64,000 bases of DNA from Chelonoidis abingdonii (Eukaryota > Chordata > Testudines > Testudinidae), in assembly GCF_003597395.2 (NCBI RefSeq), contig NC_133769.1, positions 173,893,058 through 173,957,057 on the forward strand, written 5' to 3'. Position 1 is the stretch's first letter; each line of letters starts with the position of its first letter. Positions 22,301 through 34,558 of the stretch are shown one piece after another. A program made the position numbers and the translations under genes. Under the pieces are notes generated by a model. The model saw nothing but the letters and a program-made list of their open reading frames with translations. It searched no databases and was not told where the DNA came from.

Positions 22301-22981
22301 ATCAGGGGGTAGCCATGTTAGTCTGTATTCACAAAAACAATAAAGAGTCTGGTGGCACCTTAAAGGCTAACAGATTTATTTGGGCATAAGCTTTTGTCTT
22401 AATGTCTTATATGGTAACCAGTTATGTCTTTTTAACATGTGATGTACCTCATCCGGTGTATCAAATGCCCCAATAACAACTGTGTGGATGAAGGCAGACA
22501 ATCACTATACTCTCGAATGAACTCACACAGAAAAATTGTAAAAGACAAAAACACCAGTGGGCAAACACTTCTCATAAAACAATCACTCCATATCTGACCT
22601 CTCAGTTCTTCTCCTCAAAGGAAATCTCCAAAACAACTTCAAAAGATGAGATGGGGAACTTTGCTAGACACTAAAAATCATGGACTCAATGGAGATGCTG
22701 TTTTTATGTCTCCTTACAGCAATCTGTAGCCCACTAACTCTCCTTTATCCTATGATTGCAGAGGTGTTAATTGTTGACTTCACTTTGAATGGTGAAGACT
22801 TCACTCTTGCAATGTGTACTAATTCCTTCACAATCTTTTCCACCTTGTATTTAGCTGTGACACTCCCATTACCTTTCCCAGACCCGAAGAAGAGCTCTGT
22901 GTAGCTTAAAAGCATCTCTTTTTCACCAACAGAAGTTGGTCCAATAAATTTTTTTTACCTCACCCTCCTTGTCTCTCTCGT
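22301..22981 (+). mobile_element. Internally deleted Penelope-like element with GIY-YIG endonuclease remnant
   Basis: Flanked by TTAAAAAGT at 22292-22300 and 22982-22990, a 9-bp target duplication. The left end ATCAGGGGGTAGCCATG has the same terminus as the retroposon at 2716-2888. At about 22436-22690 the plus strand translates to VMYLIRCIKCPNNNC, then QSLYSRMNSHR, and later TKNHGLN. This is the GIY-YIG nuclease pattern (YLIxC..CP, then the R...H segment) that closes PLE proteins. The catalytic frame is broken by a stop after LLIKQSLHI and other changes. The reverse transcriptase is missing, so only the left terminal region, endonuclease and 3' tail survive. The tail (TTGGTCCAATAAA...TTACCTCACCC) is the sequence found as inverted arms at 16459-16666. 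A decayed hammerhead-like core sits at 22884-22911. Confidence 0.65.
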
Positions 22982-22990
22982 TTAAAAAGT
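22982..22990 (+). repeat. Target-site duplication, right copy (9 bp)
   Basis: TTAAAAAGT, identical to 22292-22300. Confidence 0.7.
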
Positions 22991-23278
22991 CAACATTTAA
23001 CAGTTATCACTTCTAAGTATAGGGAAATAACTATCAATTTTCTTGTAAACTTTGTGGTAACTTGATAAATGTTGACTACTTAATGGTAACTGCTATATAT
23101 GCTTAATATATTCATGGGAACAGGAAGTGTACATTTGACCAGGTTTTCCCATCATATTTCTAGGTAAAGCAGGGACATTTTCTAAAGTGAGTCAGGCCCT
23201 TCATTATATTGTTTAATCATAATGTGAAGCTCTAAATGGAATTACTATTGCTGTTGACATAATCAATATACTTAATAT

Positions 23279-23302
23279 ATTTTTTTTCTTTTTTTTTTTC
23301 AG
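23279..23302 (+). other. Splice acceptor and polypyrimidine tract of EPHA7 intron 2
   Basis: An almost pure T run with two C interruptions ends in CAG directly before the first codon (TGG) of the EPHA7 exon. TACTTAATA about 30 bases upstream is a weak branch-point candidate. The acceptor is supported by the abrupt start of Eph homology at this point. Confidence 0.9.
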
Positions 23303-23963
23303 TGGGAAGAGATTAGTGGAGTTGATGAACATTATACACCAATCAGAACTTACCAGGTATGCAATGTTATGGATCACAGTCAGAACAACTGGCTGAGAAC
23401 AAACTGGATTCCACGCAACTCAGCTCAGAAAATCTATGTGGAGCTCAAGTTTACCTTGAGGGACTGTAATAGCATTCCTCTGGTTCTGGGCACTTGCAAA
23501 GAGACCTTCAATCTCTATTATATGGAGTCTGATGATGACCATTCGGTCAAGTTCAGAGAACATCAGTTTACAAAGATTGACACCATTGCAGCTGATGAGA
23601 GCTTCACTCAAATGGATCTTGGGGATCGAATTCTCAAGCTCAATACAGAAGTTCGTGAGGTGGGACCTGTCACCAGGAAAGGTTTTTACCTGGCTTTTCA
23701 AGATGTGGGTGCATGTGTTGCCTTAGTATCAGTGAGAGTGTACTTCAAGAAGTGCCCTTTCACTGTAAAAAACCTGGCCATGTTTCCAGATACAGTACCT
23801 ATGGACTCACAGTCATTGGTGGAAGTGCAAGGTTCTTGTGTCAATCACTCCAAGGAGGAAGATCCACCCAAGATGTATTGCAGTACAGAAGGCGAATGGC
23901 TAGTGCCCATAGGAAAGTGTTTGTGTAATGCCGGCTATGAAGAAAGAGGCTATGAATGCCAAG
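23303..23963 (+). CDS. EPHA7: EPHA7 exon 3 (ephrin type-A receptor 7, ligand-binding domain)
   Basis: This exon encodes 220 codons plus one base (phase 0 in, phase 1 out) of a receptor tyrosine kinase that binds GPI-anchored ephrin-A ligands on neighbouring cells. Together with the end of exon 2 it forms the extracellular ephrin-binding jelly-roll domain (about residues 1-150 here), then enters the cysteine-rich region. Visible family marks are the opening [20 protein letters not shown], the block [19 protein letters not shown], and [20 protein letters not shown]. Cysteines lie at residues 20, 55, 65, 138, 151, 179, 193, 206, 208 and 219, and an N-glycosylation sequon (NHS) starts at residue 181. 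[14 protein letters not shown] and MDSQSLVEV fit EPHA7 rather than EPHA3 or EPHA5 as I know those families. A pyrimidine tract plus AG precedes the exon and GTAAAA follows it. The frame is intact throughout. The first base of the next codon (G) agrees with the Ala expected to open exon 4. Signal peptide, fibronectin, transmembrane and kinase exons lie outside the window. Confidence 0.95.
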
Positions 23964-23969
23964 GTAAAA
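23964..23969 (+). other. Splice donor of EPHA7 exon 3
   Basis: GTAAAA follows the G that completes phase 1 after the TGC CAA codons. Eph homology stops exactly here. Read-through would add 44 non-Eph codons before the stop at 24095-24097. Confidence 0.9.
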
Positions 23970-26900
23970 ACACACTTCATGTTCACCGTTCAGTTATTAA
24001 TAGGGGTTTCACCATCTGTCTATGTTCCATATATTGGCTTATGTTAATTGTTCAGAAGCAAATGAGAGATTTATTAGATCACAAAATTGCTCATTAAAAT
24101 AGTTCTTGTTTAGTTTATGTAAATAATGTTATTTAACCATATGTATATATTAGGTTTGAGTAAATAATTCACAGCTAACACTGAATTCAGCAAATCTAGA
24201 CTTGCTTCCCTCTCACAGGCTTTCTAACAGCCCATTACAGTTTCCTCAAATGTATATGTTGTGTCAAAGTATTTGAAACTTTTTAATTCTGTCTTGATTG
24301 CTTGCAGCCTCTGTGTTTAGTATTTGATACTTGAGTTATGTTGATTAGTTGTGACCAGTCAGGTAAAATAGATGGTTTTGATTCTGGTTCCAAATTAGTT
24401 GTGTCTCCAAATGCTCTCAAAGTGAATACAAATGCTTGCAGATTCTAAGTTACATTTCCATGAGTCCTCAAACTTTTGACTCAGTCATTTTTTGCAAACA
24501 TGTAAGTCAGTGAAACTTGGTTAAGTGAAAACTCCTAGAAATGGAACACACTGGAGTTTAATTGGTCATAGCCAAGTTACTGAAGCATTTGAATCTAGAT
24601 TCATTTGCAAATTGCTTTCAACATTTGCTCAGCTGTCTCAATGAAATGATGATTTTATGTTTTGCCTTTTACTCAAAGATACTTGGCTCTTTCTTTTAGT
24701 CTCTTGGTGCCTTGGTCACTAACGTGACTGGTCACTACTGACTAGAGATGGTCAAAACTCAGAATTTCCATTTTGTGGGCAATGCTTTTTGTAATTTGTT
24801 TTCATTATGAAAAACTTTTTCTGTAAATCCTTAGCCTTGTAGTGCCAACAAAAGTGTTTTTATGATGATTCTCCTTGAAATGTGCTTGTATAAAAAGGGG
24901 TATTACAATTATCTCAGCAAACAGCTAGAGCAATAAGTTGTAGTTTAGACCATTACCTTGATCTTCCTTGAGACTGGTAGACTCCTTTTACATAGGCCAT
25001 CCAACAGTCTTCATGTGTGTAGGAGAAATTGTGGGAGATGGGAGCACCCATCTCTGATTCCGCAACCAAAGCTATGCAATTTGGAGTCCTGTTCTAACGA
25101 AAATAGCTTTCCCACAGAATATGAGAGACCAAAGGGATCAAGTGTACAATGTGTGTTGTTTTTGGACCGGATGTTAACTTGTTTCTTTTGAAAGGGTGGC
25201 TCAAGGAGCTGGAGTTTATGTATCTTTTCCCTTTAATTAGCTATAGACAAATTAAAAAACACAAATTAGATTTTTCTATAAGACACTAAAATCAGTAGCA
25301 GCTGGAATTTCATTGTTCAGGCACCCATAATATTTGAGGCTCCTATAGCCACATTTTAAATCCCTGAAAAGTTTGGGGAAAACATTGATATTACTCTAAC
25401 CACCATATATACTCTTGCTATACCATTAGAGCCCTTGTCCCTGTAAATGATGGAAAGCCCTTGGTTTAGAATTACAGTTGCACAGGAACATGAAAAGACA
25501 GTCACTGCAGAGAGTATCAGGAAAAAAAACTGAACCAGTGATGAAGTATTCAGTAAAAAAGCTATTTTTTCCCCTTGTGGTCAGATTCTGTTCTCAGACA
25601 TAGCATGTGCTGTTCCTATTGAAGTCAGCAAGGGTTATGCGTCTGTGTTTTTTAGGGAAGATTTTGACCATGAATTTAAAAGATTAAAGGCGACACTAAA
25701 TTTCTTGGGATCTGGTCCTTCTGTTCTGTTCTCTTGGCTTCAACTGCATATGTTCATCAAATGGGCTTTGTATGATCAGACCATTAACAAAAGTGACAGG
25801 ACATTCTGGTTTACTCTGGCTTTACATATAATGTCCTGCTGCCCTGACAACTTTTATCGAGGCTCATATTTGTCAAATATTTTCACCCTGGTGTGATTTA
25901 AGAGGCACTCTCAAAGCAGTTGGTAATCCAACCCCTCACCGCTGTTGACGTCAGTACCACAGCAGGAACTGGAAAGCTTGGAATGGAGTTCAATTTTTCA
26001 CATACTTTTTAACTGACCACTATGGTTCAGTGTGGCTGCTTCTGCCCTTTTTTTGCCGTCAGAGATTCAGGATTGTGGTGTTTGGAATAGACACAAAATG
26101 GGGTTACATACATAGACTTGAATGAATGAGGAATTGGAAATAATATAGTTTCCCCTACTTGAAATTAATTTAATATAATCTGAAGAGGGAAAAGCAATAA
26201 TATAGCACTGCTTATCTTCAGAGTGCTTTAAAAACATTTAATTATGTAAGGGATTTTGTCAGTTGAGCCTGTGTGCAAGCACTTTCTGAAGTTCTGATTT
26301 GCTTTTACACCAGCAACTTTTATTGTATTCTATCTCTGCTCTAATACTGGTCCTTATAAGGATTTCATAACAGATTTTCAAATATGCAGTCATCTTACAC
26401 TAGAAGAATGTCACAGGTAATGAAATTAAGCACTCTAATGAGGTCTGATGAGTCCATGACGTTGGTTTCGAAATCATCAAGCACAACTTCTCTTCATATT
26501 GGCAAAAGTGTTATGGCCCAATCTTGCCCACAAATAATCAGCACCCACCATTTTTCACATACATTTTAAAGACAGCCTTACTTCGACTGCATGCCAAGGG
26601 AATGAGTAAGTTTTTGGGGGATAGGCTCTGGGCTTAGCTGTTACAAATGTGATTTGAAAGAATTGCTTCATGTTTGTTTCCATGTTGTTAAGTCAAGATC
26701 AGACAAATTGGCTGTTAGTTTTTGGCCCCGATCTTGCATTTGATAGTGTGTGAGCAGACTGCTACTCCAGTGAAAACTTCTATGGATTAGGGGACTTCAT
26801 GTGGATATGACTGTCTACCTATATGTTATCAATTGCATAATTAGGGCTTTATTTTGCTACAAGGAAGCAAAATGTTGTTGTTTGTTGTTGTTGTTCATAT

Positions 26901-27590
26901 TTTCTTTGTTCTTTCATGTAGCCGTCTTTGTTAATATGTGTGTGAGGGAAAGTCGCTTCTAGAAAATGTAGTTAGTCCTGTTGAGGAATTTGGCTTATTT
27001 AATCCATTTCAGGGTAACTGTTAAGATTTAGGCTCTTATCCTGCAAAGGACCTACACCCGCATTTGAATTGAGGCACTGTGGTTAGTCCCGGTTAAAGTC
27101 AGTGAAACTACTTGGTATGTAAAGTACACCCATGTGTAAGTCTTTGTAAGGTTAGGGCCTTGGAATGCTATAAACATTGCTGAAGCATCTTACTGAGTGA
27201 GATGCTTGTTATAAATTTGGGCAGCAATGTGTGTTTTGGGTTTGTTTTCTTCACATAACTCTGGGGGACTCAACTTATAACACTCTTTCCCAATGACAGA
27301 ATTAGGCTTCGGTTGAATAAAGACTACCAATTTTATGTTGGACTCTGTGGTAGTTTTCTGATGTTTGCTTAGAACTGGATTTTCACCTGACGTGTTCCAA
27401 TTCAGCTGTAAACCTGATTTGAACTTCCGGTGTCAGTCCTTAGACGTGGAAGATGGATGTGTGAAAGAATTACATGACTTAGCTCCGTTCTTCGAAAGCA
27501 GAGGCATTTAATTTTTAATTCTTTAGAATGAAGAACTATGGGAAACTTATGCACAAGTTGCCCAAGAGACAATTATGGATATTCTGGAAA
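23970..27590. other. EPHA7 intron 3, start; mostly unassigned
   Basis: Long AT-rich intron. Old, short repeat pieces are seen near 25581-25640, 26195-26250 (MIR core-like AGCACTGCTTATCTTCAGAG) and 27030-27150. GTT/TGTTG repeats occur at 26874-26894. No second Eph exon is seen. Confidence 0.6.
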
Positions 27591-27975
27591 TTAGATGTTA
27601 TGTCTCCTAGTCCATCTCCTATCAATAAAGGACAGTTCTCTATTGTAATTTTGCTTATATATTGTGTAGGCTAGTTTTAAATTTCCCAAGTGATGGGTGA
27701 CTTCCACCACTTCCTCTTGTGATATTATTTCACGCACTAATATACTCACTGTTAGAAAACTTTTCTTGCTAGTCATCTTAATATTTCTCTTTCTTAGCAT
27801 CATTCTCCATTCTCCTAGTCATGCCCCTTTCCAGTATGCTTTATAACTCCATTCCTTTTTTTGGTGTTTGCACCTTTTAAATATTTGTAGACTGTTCTCA
27901 TTTCCCTACACATAGTCACCCCTAATCAAGCTGTACTTATTTAATTCTTTTTAAAAATTTTACCTTCAGTTGTCC
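27591..27975 (-). mobile_element. Old CR1/L3-like LINE fragment
   Basis: Read on the minus strand this resembles the region after the RT domain of CR1. TTTAAATATTTGTAGACTG and CTCATTTCCCTACACATAGTC align in order with AATTGAAGGCTGCTATCAAATC and CCCTCTCACTCTTC in the clearer copy at 56380-56450. The 70-residue minus frame at 27591-27803 fits the CR1 C-terminal region in composition and order. It is highly diverged, so an older family member. Confidence 0.5.
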
Positions 27976-28625
27976 AGGACTCTTCAAAAGTAGCTGTCAG
28001 TGGTACAGTAAATTAATTTGGTAATTCTCCATAATGCATATTAACCAGATGTATATCTTTAACTAATGGTTTACCTAATTTTTATGAAGGCACTCCTATC
28101 CTATGGTGACAGTTGCCATATAAGTACCTAGATAGGTGAATGTCTGTTTTTACAAACTTTGACTCACTTCCCAATTATTCAAATACATTTTCTGTTGTTT
28201 TTTTTTTGTTGGTGACATGGAGGAATTGTTAGTTATATCTTAATGATCATATCTTTTAGGATTCCCCATCTGCCTTTTACGTGGCTGTACTTTAATATGT
28301 CCACTTATCAACAATTACTCACTAAAGTATTCTGTTTCCCTAATTTTGGTTTCCTGCAATTGAATACCTTGCACTGCTGCTTCACTCTATGAACCTTTGG
28401 TCACTGGTTCCAAATATATTATATCAATCAGTTCCTTTCCATTGGTAAGAGTCAAGATGATGTCTTCTCCAGTTGGAATCTTTTCTACAGAATGATAGAG
28501 AATACAGAAATAGTCCTTCTCTAGTAATATAGTGGACATTTATATGACTCTGGAGAATCTTCATCTGGTATAGTGTGGTCAGTTTTGGGTACCTCATAAC
28601 CAGAAAGACTTAGATAAACTGGAAG
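27976..28625. other. EPHA7 intron 3, nothing bounded
   Basis: T-rich intron with no clear element. The CR1/L3 similarity may extend into 28090-28560, but I could not confirm it. Confidence 0.45.
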
Positions 28626-28816
28626 AGGGGAGGAATAGCTCAATGGTTTGAGCATTGGCCTACTAAACCAAGGGTTGTGAATTCAATCCCTGAGAGAGCC
28701 ACTTAGGGATCTGGGGCAAAATCAGTACTTGGTCCTGCTAGTGAAGACAGGGGGCTGGACTCAATGACTTTTCAAGGTTCATTCCAGTTCTAGGAGATAG
28801 GATATCTCCATTAATT
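28626..28816 (+). mobile_element. tRNA-derived SINE (turtle Pol III SINE type)
   Basis: A tRNA-like head carries an A box (TAGCTCAATGG, 28636-28646) and a B-box region (GGTTGTGAATTCAATCC, 28673-28689) at tRNA spacing. A non-tRNA body follows (CTTAGGGATCTGGGGCAAAA, GGGGGCTGGACTCAATGAC) and a tail ends CTAGGAGATAGGATATCTCC. This layout matches the cryptodiran turtle Pol III SINE family as I know it. The B box differs from the consensus, so it is probably transcriptionally weak. An A-rich stretch follows. Confidence 0.8.
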
Positions 28817-31800
28817 TAATTTAAAAAAAAAAATTGATGCCCTCCATAGAAGAACAAAAATGAGTGAGGATAATGAGAATGTGTATAGCAAGGCTAATTA
28901 ATACTCAGGGGGAGGGTTCATGCTAAGTTTATACCCTTCCAGAAGTGAAGGAGGGTGAGGAAGTAAATTGCATGGTGCAAGGGTTTATAACTAGGAAGAA
29001 TGAGATGGGAAAAAAATTTAAAAGGAAATTTAGGTAAAATATTAGGAAAATTAGCCTGACAACTTCCTATGTAATAATCTGGAAGTCTCCCAAGGGAAAT
29101 TTGCAAAGATACAACGGGAAATTGTGTCCCCATTTGGGAGTAAAAATGAACTTACATGCACTTGAGTACTTTTTCAACAGGTGACACTTCAGAGCACAAC
29201 ATCCATTGTGTTTCCAAATGGTAGAACAAAAATAAACTGACAGCCTTGAGGAGTGTGGCTCTCTAAGTGCATGTTCTTCTACATGCTGGCATTACAAACT
29301 GCAGTATAAAATTTAGATGGTGGATTTCCACTTTTGAATAAACCTGAATTACTGCAATGTTTTGCTCTGCATTATCAAAATTCAAATTATTGAGAGGTTT
29401 TATAAAGGCATTTATGAAATGTTTTTTATTTTTGTCATCTTGTAAATTTCCTGTGTGATAAAGTTTAAAACTTCAACCACAACTGACAGACAAATTTTAT
29501 ATAACAAAATACAAAAACCAAAAAAAAAACCCCTTTTAAGCACTGAATCCAGTAAACCTTTCTCATGCAGATAGTTCTTACTCAACTGAACAGTCCACTT
29601 AAGTAAAAGGAGAAAAATGTTACTGAGAAGTTGAGGGGGGAAGGTAAATTATGTGTAACATATATGGTTATCACAGAAATGCTTTCTCAATTTCTCTACT
29701 AACACTAAATTATTCAAACACTTAAGCTCTATAGTACAGTGTGCCAAACTAGATTTATCTCTCGCAATTCATGGAAATATGAAAAGAATGCCAAACCTGC
29801 CTATATAAATCTGAACAATCTCATTTTTGTTGAACTCTCTCAGAGAAATGAATACTGTATTTCTGAGGTAGAGTTATGAAAAATGATATTAATATACTGT
29901 GAGGAATTAAAAAGGAATTGAAGAGAGAGATGTTTAAATATAAATAACAATTTTGGTCTCAGCATACTTAATTATAAGTTTTCATCTACCAATAATTGTA
30001 TTACTGCTTTCAACAAACATTTTTTGAATGAAGAGAGGGAAAGAAGCAATTATGAGTTATTTAACATGGTGCACATGGGAGCACACAGGAGAGGGGACGT
30101 GGAGTGTATGTTTATGAGCAAGGTTTATTGATCTATAAGCCACCGAAGGCAGTAGTTTCCCCATGAAATGACTGAACATCTGACAGATTGCATAGGCAAT
30201 TGGAGCACTAAGTTAGACTACTAATTACAGTTATGCACCTATCTACAAGATCACATTGTACTTATTAAAAACTAAGAGGTTATTACGCTAGGACTGCATA
30301 ATCACATAGTCGCAACAGTAACATCAAAAGTTAGCATGGTGTCTTTACAGAAATGTGGAAAAGCCACAAAATCAAGCTCTGGTCCTACAATATAAACATT
30401 TATTAGGAAACCAGAATTTGAAGTGGCCTTCATTTTAAGTTTGAAAAAGTTGTTTGTTTTTAACATAAAACAAAATTTTTAAAGGAGGATTGCTAACTTT
30501 TTTTTGCTATCTAAAATTACAGCACATGCCTTACTTATGGCTATGAAATATGCACCGTTCTCATCCAATTCAGATCTTAAAAGTTCATGAACAGAACTCT
30601 AGGTAGGATTTTCACAAGTGCTCAGCACTGGCCTTACTCTTCTCCCTGAAAGTTGATGGTAACCAGTATCCTCTCTGATTTGAATGTCACAAGCAGAGCT
30701 AGATGAATAATTAAAAAAATCAGGTACAAATATTACTTACAAATATTGCAAAATGAATTTAATACGTAATTGCAAAACATATTAGTCACATTATCTGACC
30801 AGTTCTGTAGATGGGCAAAACTAAAATTGAAAAAAAAAATTGAGAAATTCATTGATTCAGTATTGTAAAACTTGCTCTGGTCAATAGTATGGAATAGATC
30901 CAGTAATGTATATTTACTTGATAAGTTGCCTTTCAATAATGCAGAACGAATTTGCTGCCAGCTGTGATAAAAAAGTCAAATATTTTGTGTTTATTTACTT
31001 CTACTCAAGTAATCATTTTTGATATTAACAGACTAAATGATAACCTTATCTTAAAACATTTTTAAATTCTAATATTTCCCTCCAAAATTATGTGTCAAAG
31101 GGGAGTATCTATATATTTTATAATTCTGATACTCAGAGCTGGATTTTCAGACTGCGCTTCAAGCATACACAATTGTGTATGCACAGAAAAGGCAATATTT
31201 TAAGAGGTGAACCTAGTGCAACTTAAAATAGGAAAATTGCAGTATACATTTATATAACTCATATTTATGTTCGTCACAGAAGACGATTTGCTATGTCTGT
31301 GAACTACCCACTATTCGCTCTGCAACATGCATCTCCAGTAATGTTACATTTTAAGCAATATAAAGCACACACATTAGAACATTCCTGCCCCTGCTTGAAA
31401 ATGAAGACGTATCTGAGGTCCACTTGGCTTCTGTTTGTGAACCTGCAGTTTGTTTCTGATTTTGATACTGTACAAGATATCCTCAAAGCATCTGCTTTTG
31501 AGTTTTTGTTTGGGTCTTGGATGCAAATGTTTTTCAGCTATCTGTGATAAGGGCTCTTAAGGGACCTTGCTGGCATTTCCTCAAACTTTTTCATTTTAAT
31601 AGTTTTGCTTCTTTGTTGGCTCTCACAAGATATTTTTTAAGTGTTATTTTTTTGTTTTTGAGGGATTTTCCCCCCTTGCTTTCTACCTTGCACTAGCTTT
31701 GGGGTACTCAGGCATAAGATTTAGTTAACAGTTACACAAAGATTGTATTGTCAGTATGAATTCATTGAACACTTTGCATTCCCCCTCTCCTGCTTCCTGC

Positions 31801-33977
31801 CCAGCAGTTTCTTCGCCACTTGTGCCTGTGTTTAGAGTTATTTGACAATCCCTTATTAGTTCCAGAAAGGAACTTATAAAGGCTAATAGGGGTTTTCATT
31901 ACAACTGACAGCTGGCACTAACTTTAATAGAGAGCAATTGTAATGAGAAGTGTAAGTTTTGGTAACATTTGATGAAAATGCTCTTAAAGTAAGAACTATC
32001 TTGAAAGATGAGTATGAGTAGTTGAGAATAATATATATGACTGCTGCTCTTCAGCTTGAAGTACAGGATGTTGTCAAAATAGGCTGTTGGCAGACATCTA
32101 AATAACCAGTAATTGATATCAAACTTTATTGAATGTTTATGACTGCAAGAAAAATTGCAGAATTGATTGTTACTCTGCATTACAAATTGGATAATCAAAA
32201 TTTTATCCACAATGGTTCACTCTCCTTGGCTTTGAAATTGCATTGAGCAGTATTTGGCCCTTAATGGCATAATCTTGTTCCATAATGATTTAGTCTTAAC
32301 ACACTTGTTAGAGGAGTCAAAGCGATTAGGAATTCGTTGTCTAGGATTTGTTTGTAGTTTCTGCACTAAGTGCTTATCAACATTATATGCCGTGTAAATC
32401 AGTATACCTGGTGTGGCAAGGGGGAAAAAAACAAAACACACGCAGGTCTTGTGTTTAAACACAAATGAAGCTTAGACACAAACAAGTACAAATACTTCCG
32501 GGGTCATGGGGGCAAAATGTGTCATTGTCATGTATCTGTGGGTTCAACTGTTGTCTACTGTAAGGTTAAAATTTGATGTGATAATTTAGAACAGCTGCTC
32601 TTTGAAAAGAAGATTCATTTTCAACAAGGGAAGAAAAAAACATGTTAAAGGCTGACAATATGCCAACCTTGAAAAACAGCATAAATGAGATGGAATAATT
32701 CTGCTTAACAATATGGTTGAAAAACTCAGTTTTCCTTGCCATTGATATTTCCAACCTTTCTGTTTCTGGTCAAGTGTACTGCTTATTGAATGTATCGTGG
32801 TTTACTCTTGCTGGAATGATTTTTTTTTCTTCGTTGAAATTTTGACAATGATGTATGATGGCACATAGTGGATTGGTAGGTAACATTATAAGCTAACAAA
32901 AAAAAATCAAATATATCCCTGTCCAACCTGCTGTTAGGACAAACATATTACTGTTTCACAAAATAATGCTTCAAAGCTGGCAACTAGACTTACAGCATTG
33001 GGGAGGGATTACATTATGGCCTAAATTCATCAGTTCATCTCTGTCCAGCAAAGCATTTAAGCATCCACTTAAAACCCATTAATTTCAGGCACGTGCTTAA
33101 ATGCTATTAAAGTTAAGCATGTGAATAAAGTAAAGTTAAACATGAGTATAGCTCATCCATTAATGAACTCTGCATAAGCTACAGGAGTCAGCCCATATGG
33201 AACAACTTGCAGGTTTGGGCATGCTCTCGCTCGCTCTCTCTCCCCTCTGCCACCCCGCCCCACAGTCTCCCCCTGCTCCCCTCGGCTTCTCACAAGTCTC
33301 TGTTGGGGAGAGAATGATAGAAAAGATAAACCACAAGAGTATAACTCTCAGTCTCAACGAAAAATGCCATATTTTTCTTTGTTCTCTGAAACCATATTTT
33401 TTCCTAATAATGTATAATGAGGATATATGGTACCAGTATGCAAGACAACAGTTTTACATCTCACACTTTAAGAAAAATGAAAACACCTCTGCAACACTTG
33501 ATTACTGTATTCACAGAAAATAACCACTGATAAAGCAATTAAGATACTATGAAATGGTCATCTGTTTGCAGATATGTGAATAAACAGCAGTCATCAAATT
33601 AAAATGATCAAGTGCAATACAGTAGAAATTATGTAAATGTACATGCACAAGTCTCTGCACACAATCATTTGCAAACATAGAGTTTACAGAATTTGACCTG
33701 ATTTGAACATGTACATCCTGTCTGTGCAGGCATTCTTTGCAATTTGCATGTGCATCTGTTAGTGCATATAAAATTACCCATACAAATTTTTAGAAGCTTT
33801 TTTTATTTTAATTTTAATTGGCGCCTCAGAGTTATTTTCTCCATATTCTTTTATAACAGAGCTTATTCCCTGAAAGGGAAAAAAGTTTTTATCAGTGTGT
33901 GTAGAGATGTATTTTTTAAAAAATAAAGTACACTTGGTTCTAAACTAAAGATTACTTAAATGCTTTAATGTTGAACT
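28817..33977. other. EPHA7 intron 3, very AT-rich
   Basis: No exon or clear mobile element recognised. An old short repeat piece lies near 33018-33125. A CT-rich tract occurs at 33226-33275. Confidence 0.55.
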
Positions 33978-34558
33978 TGTTAGCCAAACGGGCTCATTTC
34001 CCCCTGGAGCTATTCAATTACCCCAAGGAGGCACAGAAGGCAAGAAGACGGGTACCAAACTTTTATTATCGGTCAGCTGAACGGGTGCTTTTTCCTCGGC
34101 TAGTGCCAGAGGGAAAAGACACACCTTATTAGCGCAGAGCAGGCTTTATATACTAGGTTACAAACAACTTTATATGCATAAATTCTGCTAGCCCATGCAT
34201 TTCTTGAATTCCTTTTTAGAGATAATTTGGATCTGTTTAACATCTTCTTACTGGGTATCTTGTGTACGTGCATTCAAGAAGGGCTACGTGTGTGCAAGGA
34301 TCAACTGGGATGATACTGGGATGATAAGCAGAGGATTGACATAAGCAAATAGTTGACCTTTGCTCTAACAAACTGAATAATGTATTAATGATTACCGTAC
34401 AAAGAGATGCAAGCAAATGTTGGAATGTGAGGTAGTGCCAATTAAATGGAGGTATCTCCAGCTGTTAAAAAGTTATCTTTTGGGTTGTGAAACCACTGGA
34501 ATTCTCTTAAGGTCTACAGGATGTAAAATCCTGCCGTTGGAGCCATTTTTCTGTAACA
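33978..34558 (-). mobile_element. Probable solo LTR of an endogenous retrovirus
   Basis: On the minus strand the 581-bp segment begins TGTTACAGAAAAATGG and ends GTTTGGCTAACA (TG...CA). It contains a TATATAAAG box (complement of about 34145-34155) and, roughly 80 bases downstream, an AATAAAA signal (complement of about 34062-34068), giving a compact U3-R-U5 order. No primer-binding site or gag follows, hence solo. A target duplication could not be confirmed, so the ends may be off by a few bases. Confidence 0.6.

Noticed and set aside
24958..25191. A 77-codon open frame with several cysteines as a candidate EPHA7 exon 4
   Set aside because: It lacks the CRPGFYKA and CPPHS pattern expected for Eph exon 4, has no acceptor with a pyrimidine tract at the right place, and does not match the family.
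28636..28700. Possible tRNA gene
   Set aside because: A and B boxes are present, but the head continues into a SINE body and the tRNA 3' arm is not closed. It is a tRNA-derived SINE.
29390..29425. GAGGTTTTATAAAGGCATTT as a trace of the GFYKA part of exon 4
   Set aside because: The bases before it do not give a Cys-Arg-Pro context, and there is no splice acceptor or continuing Eph homology.
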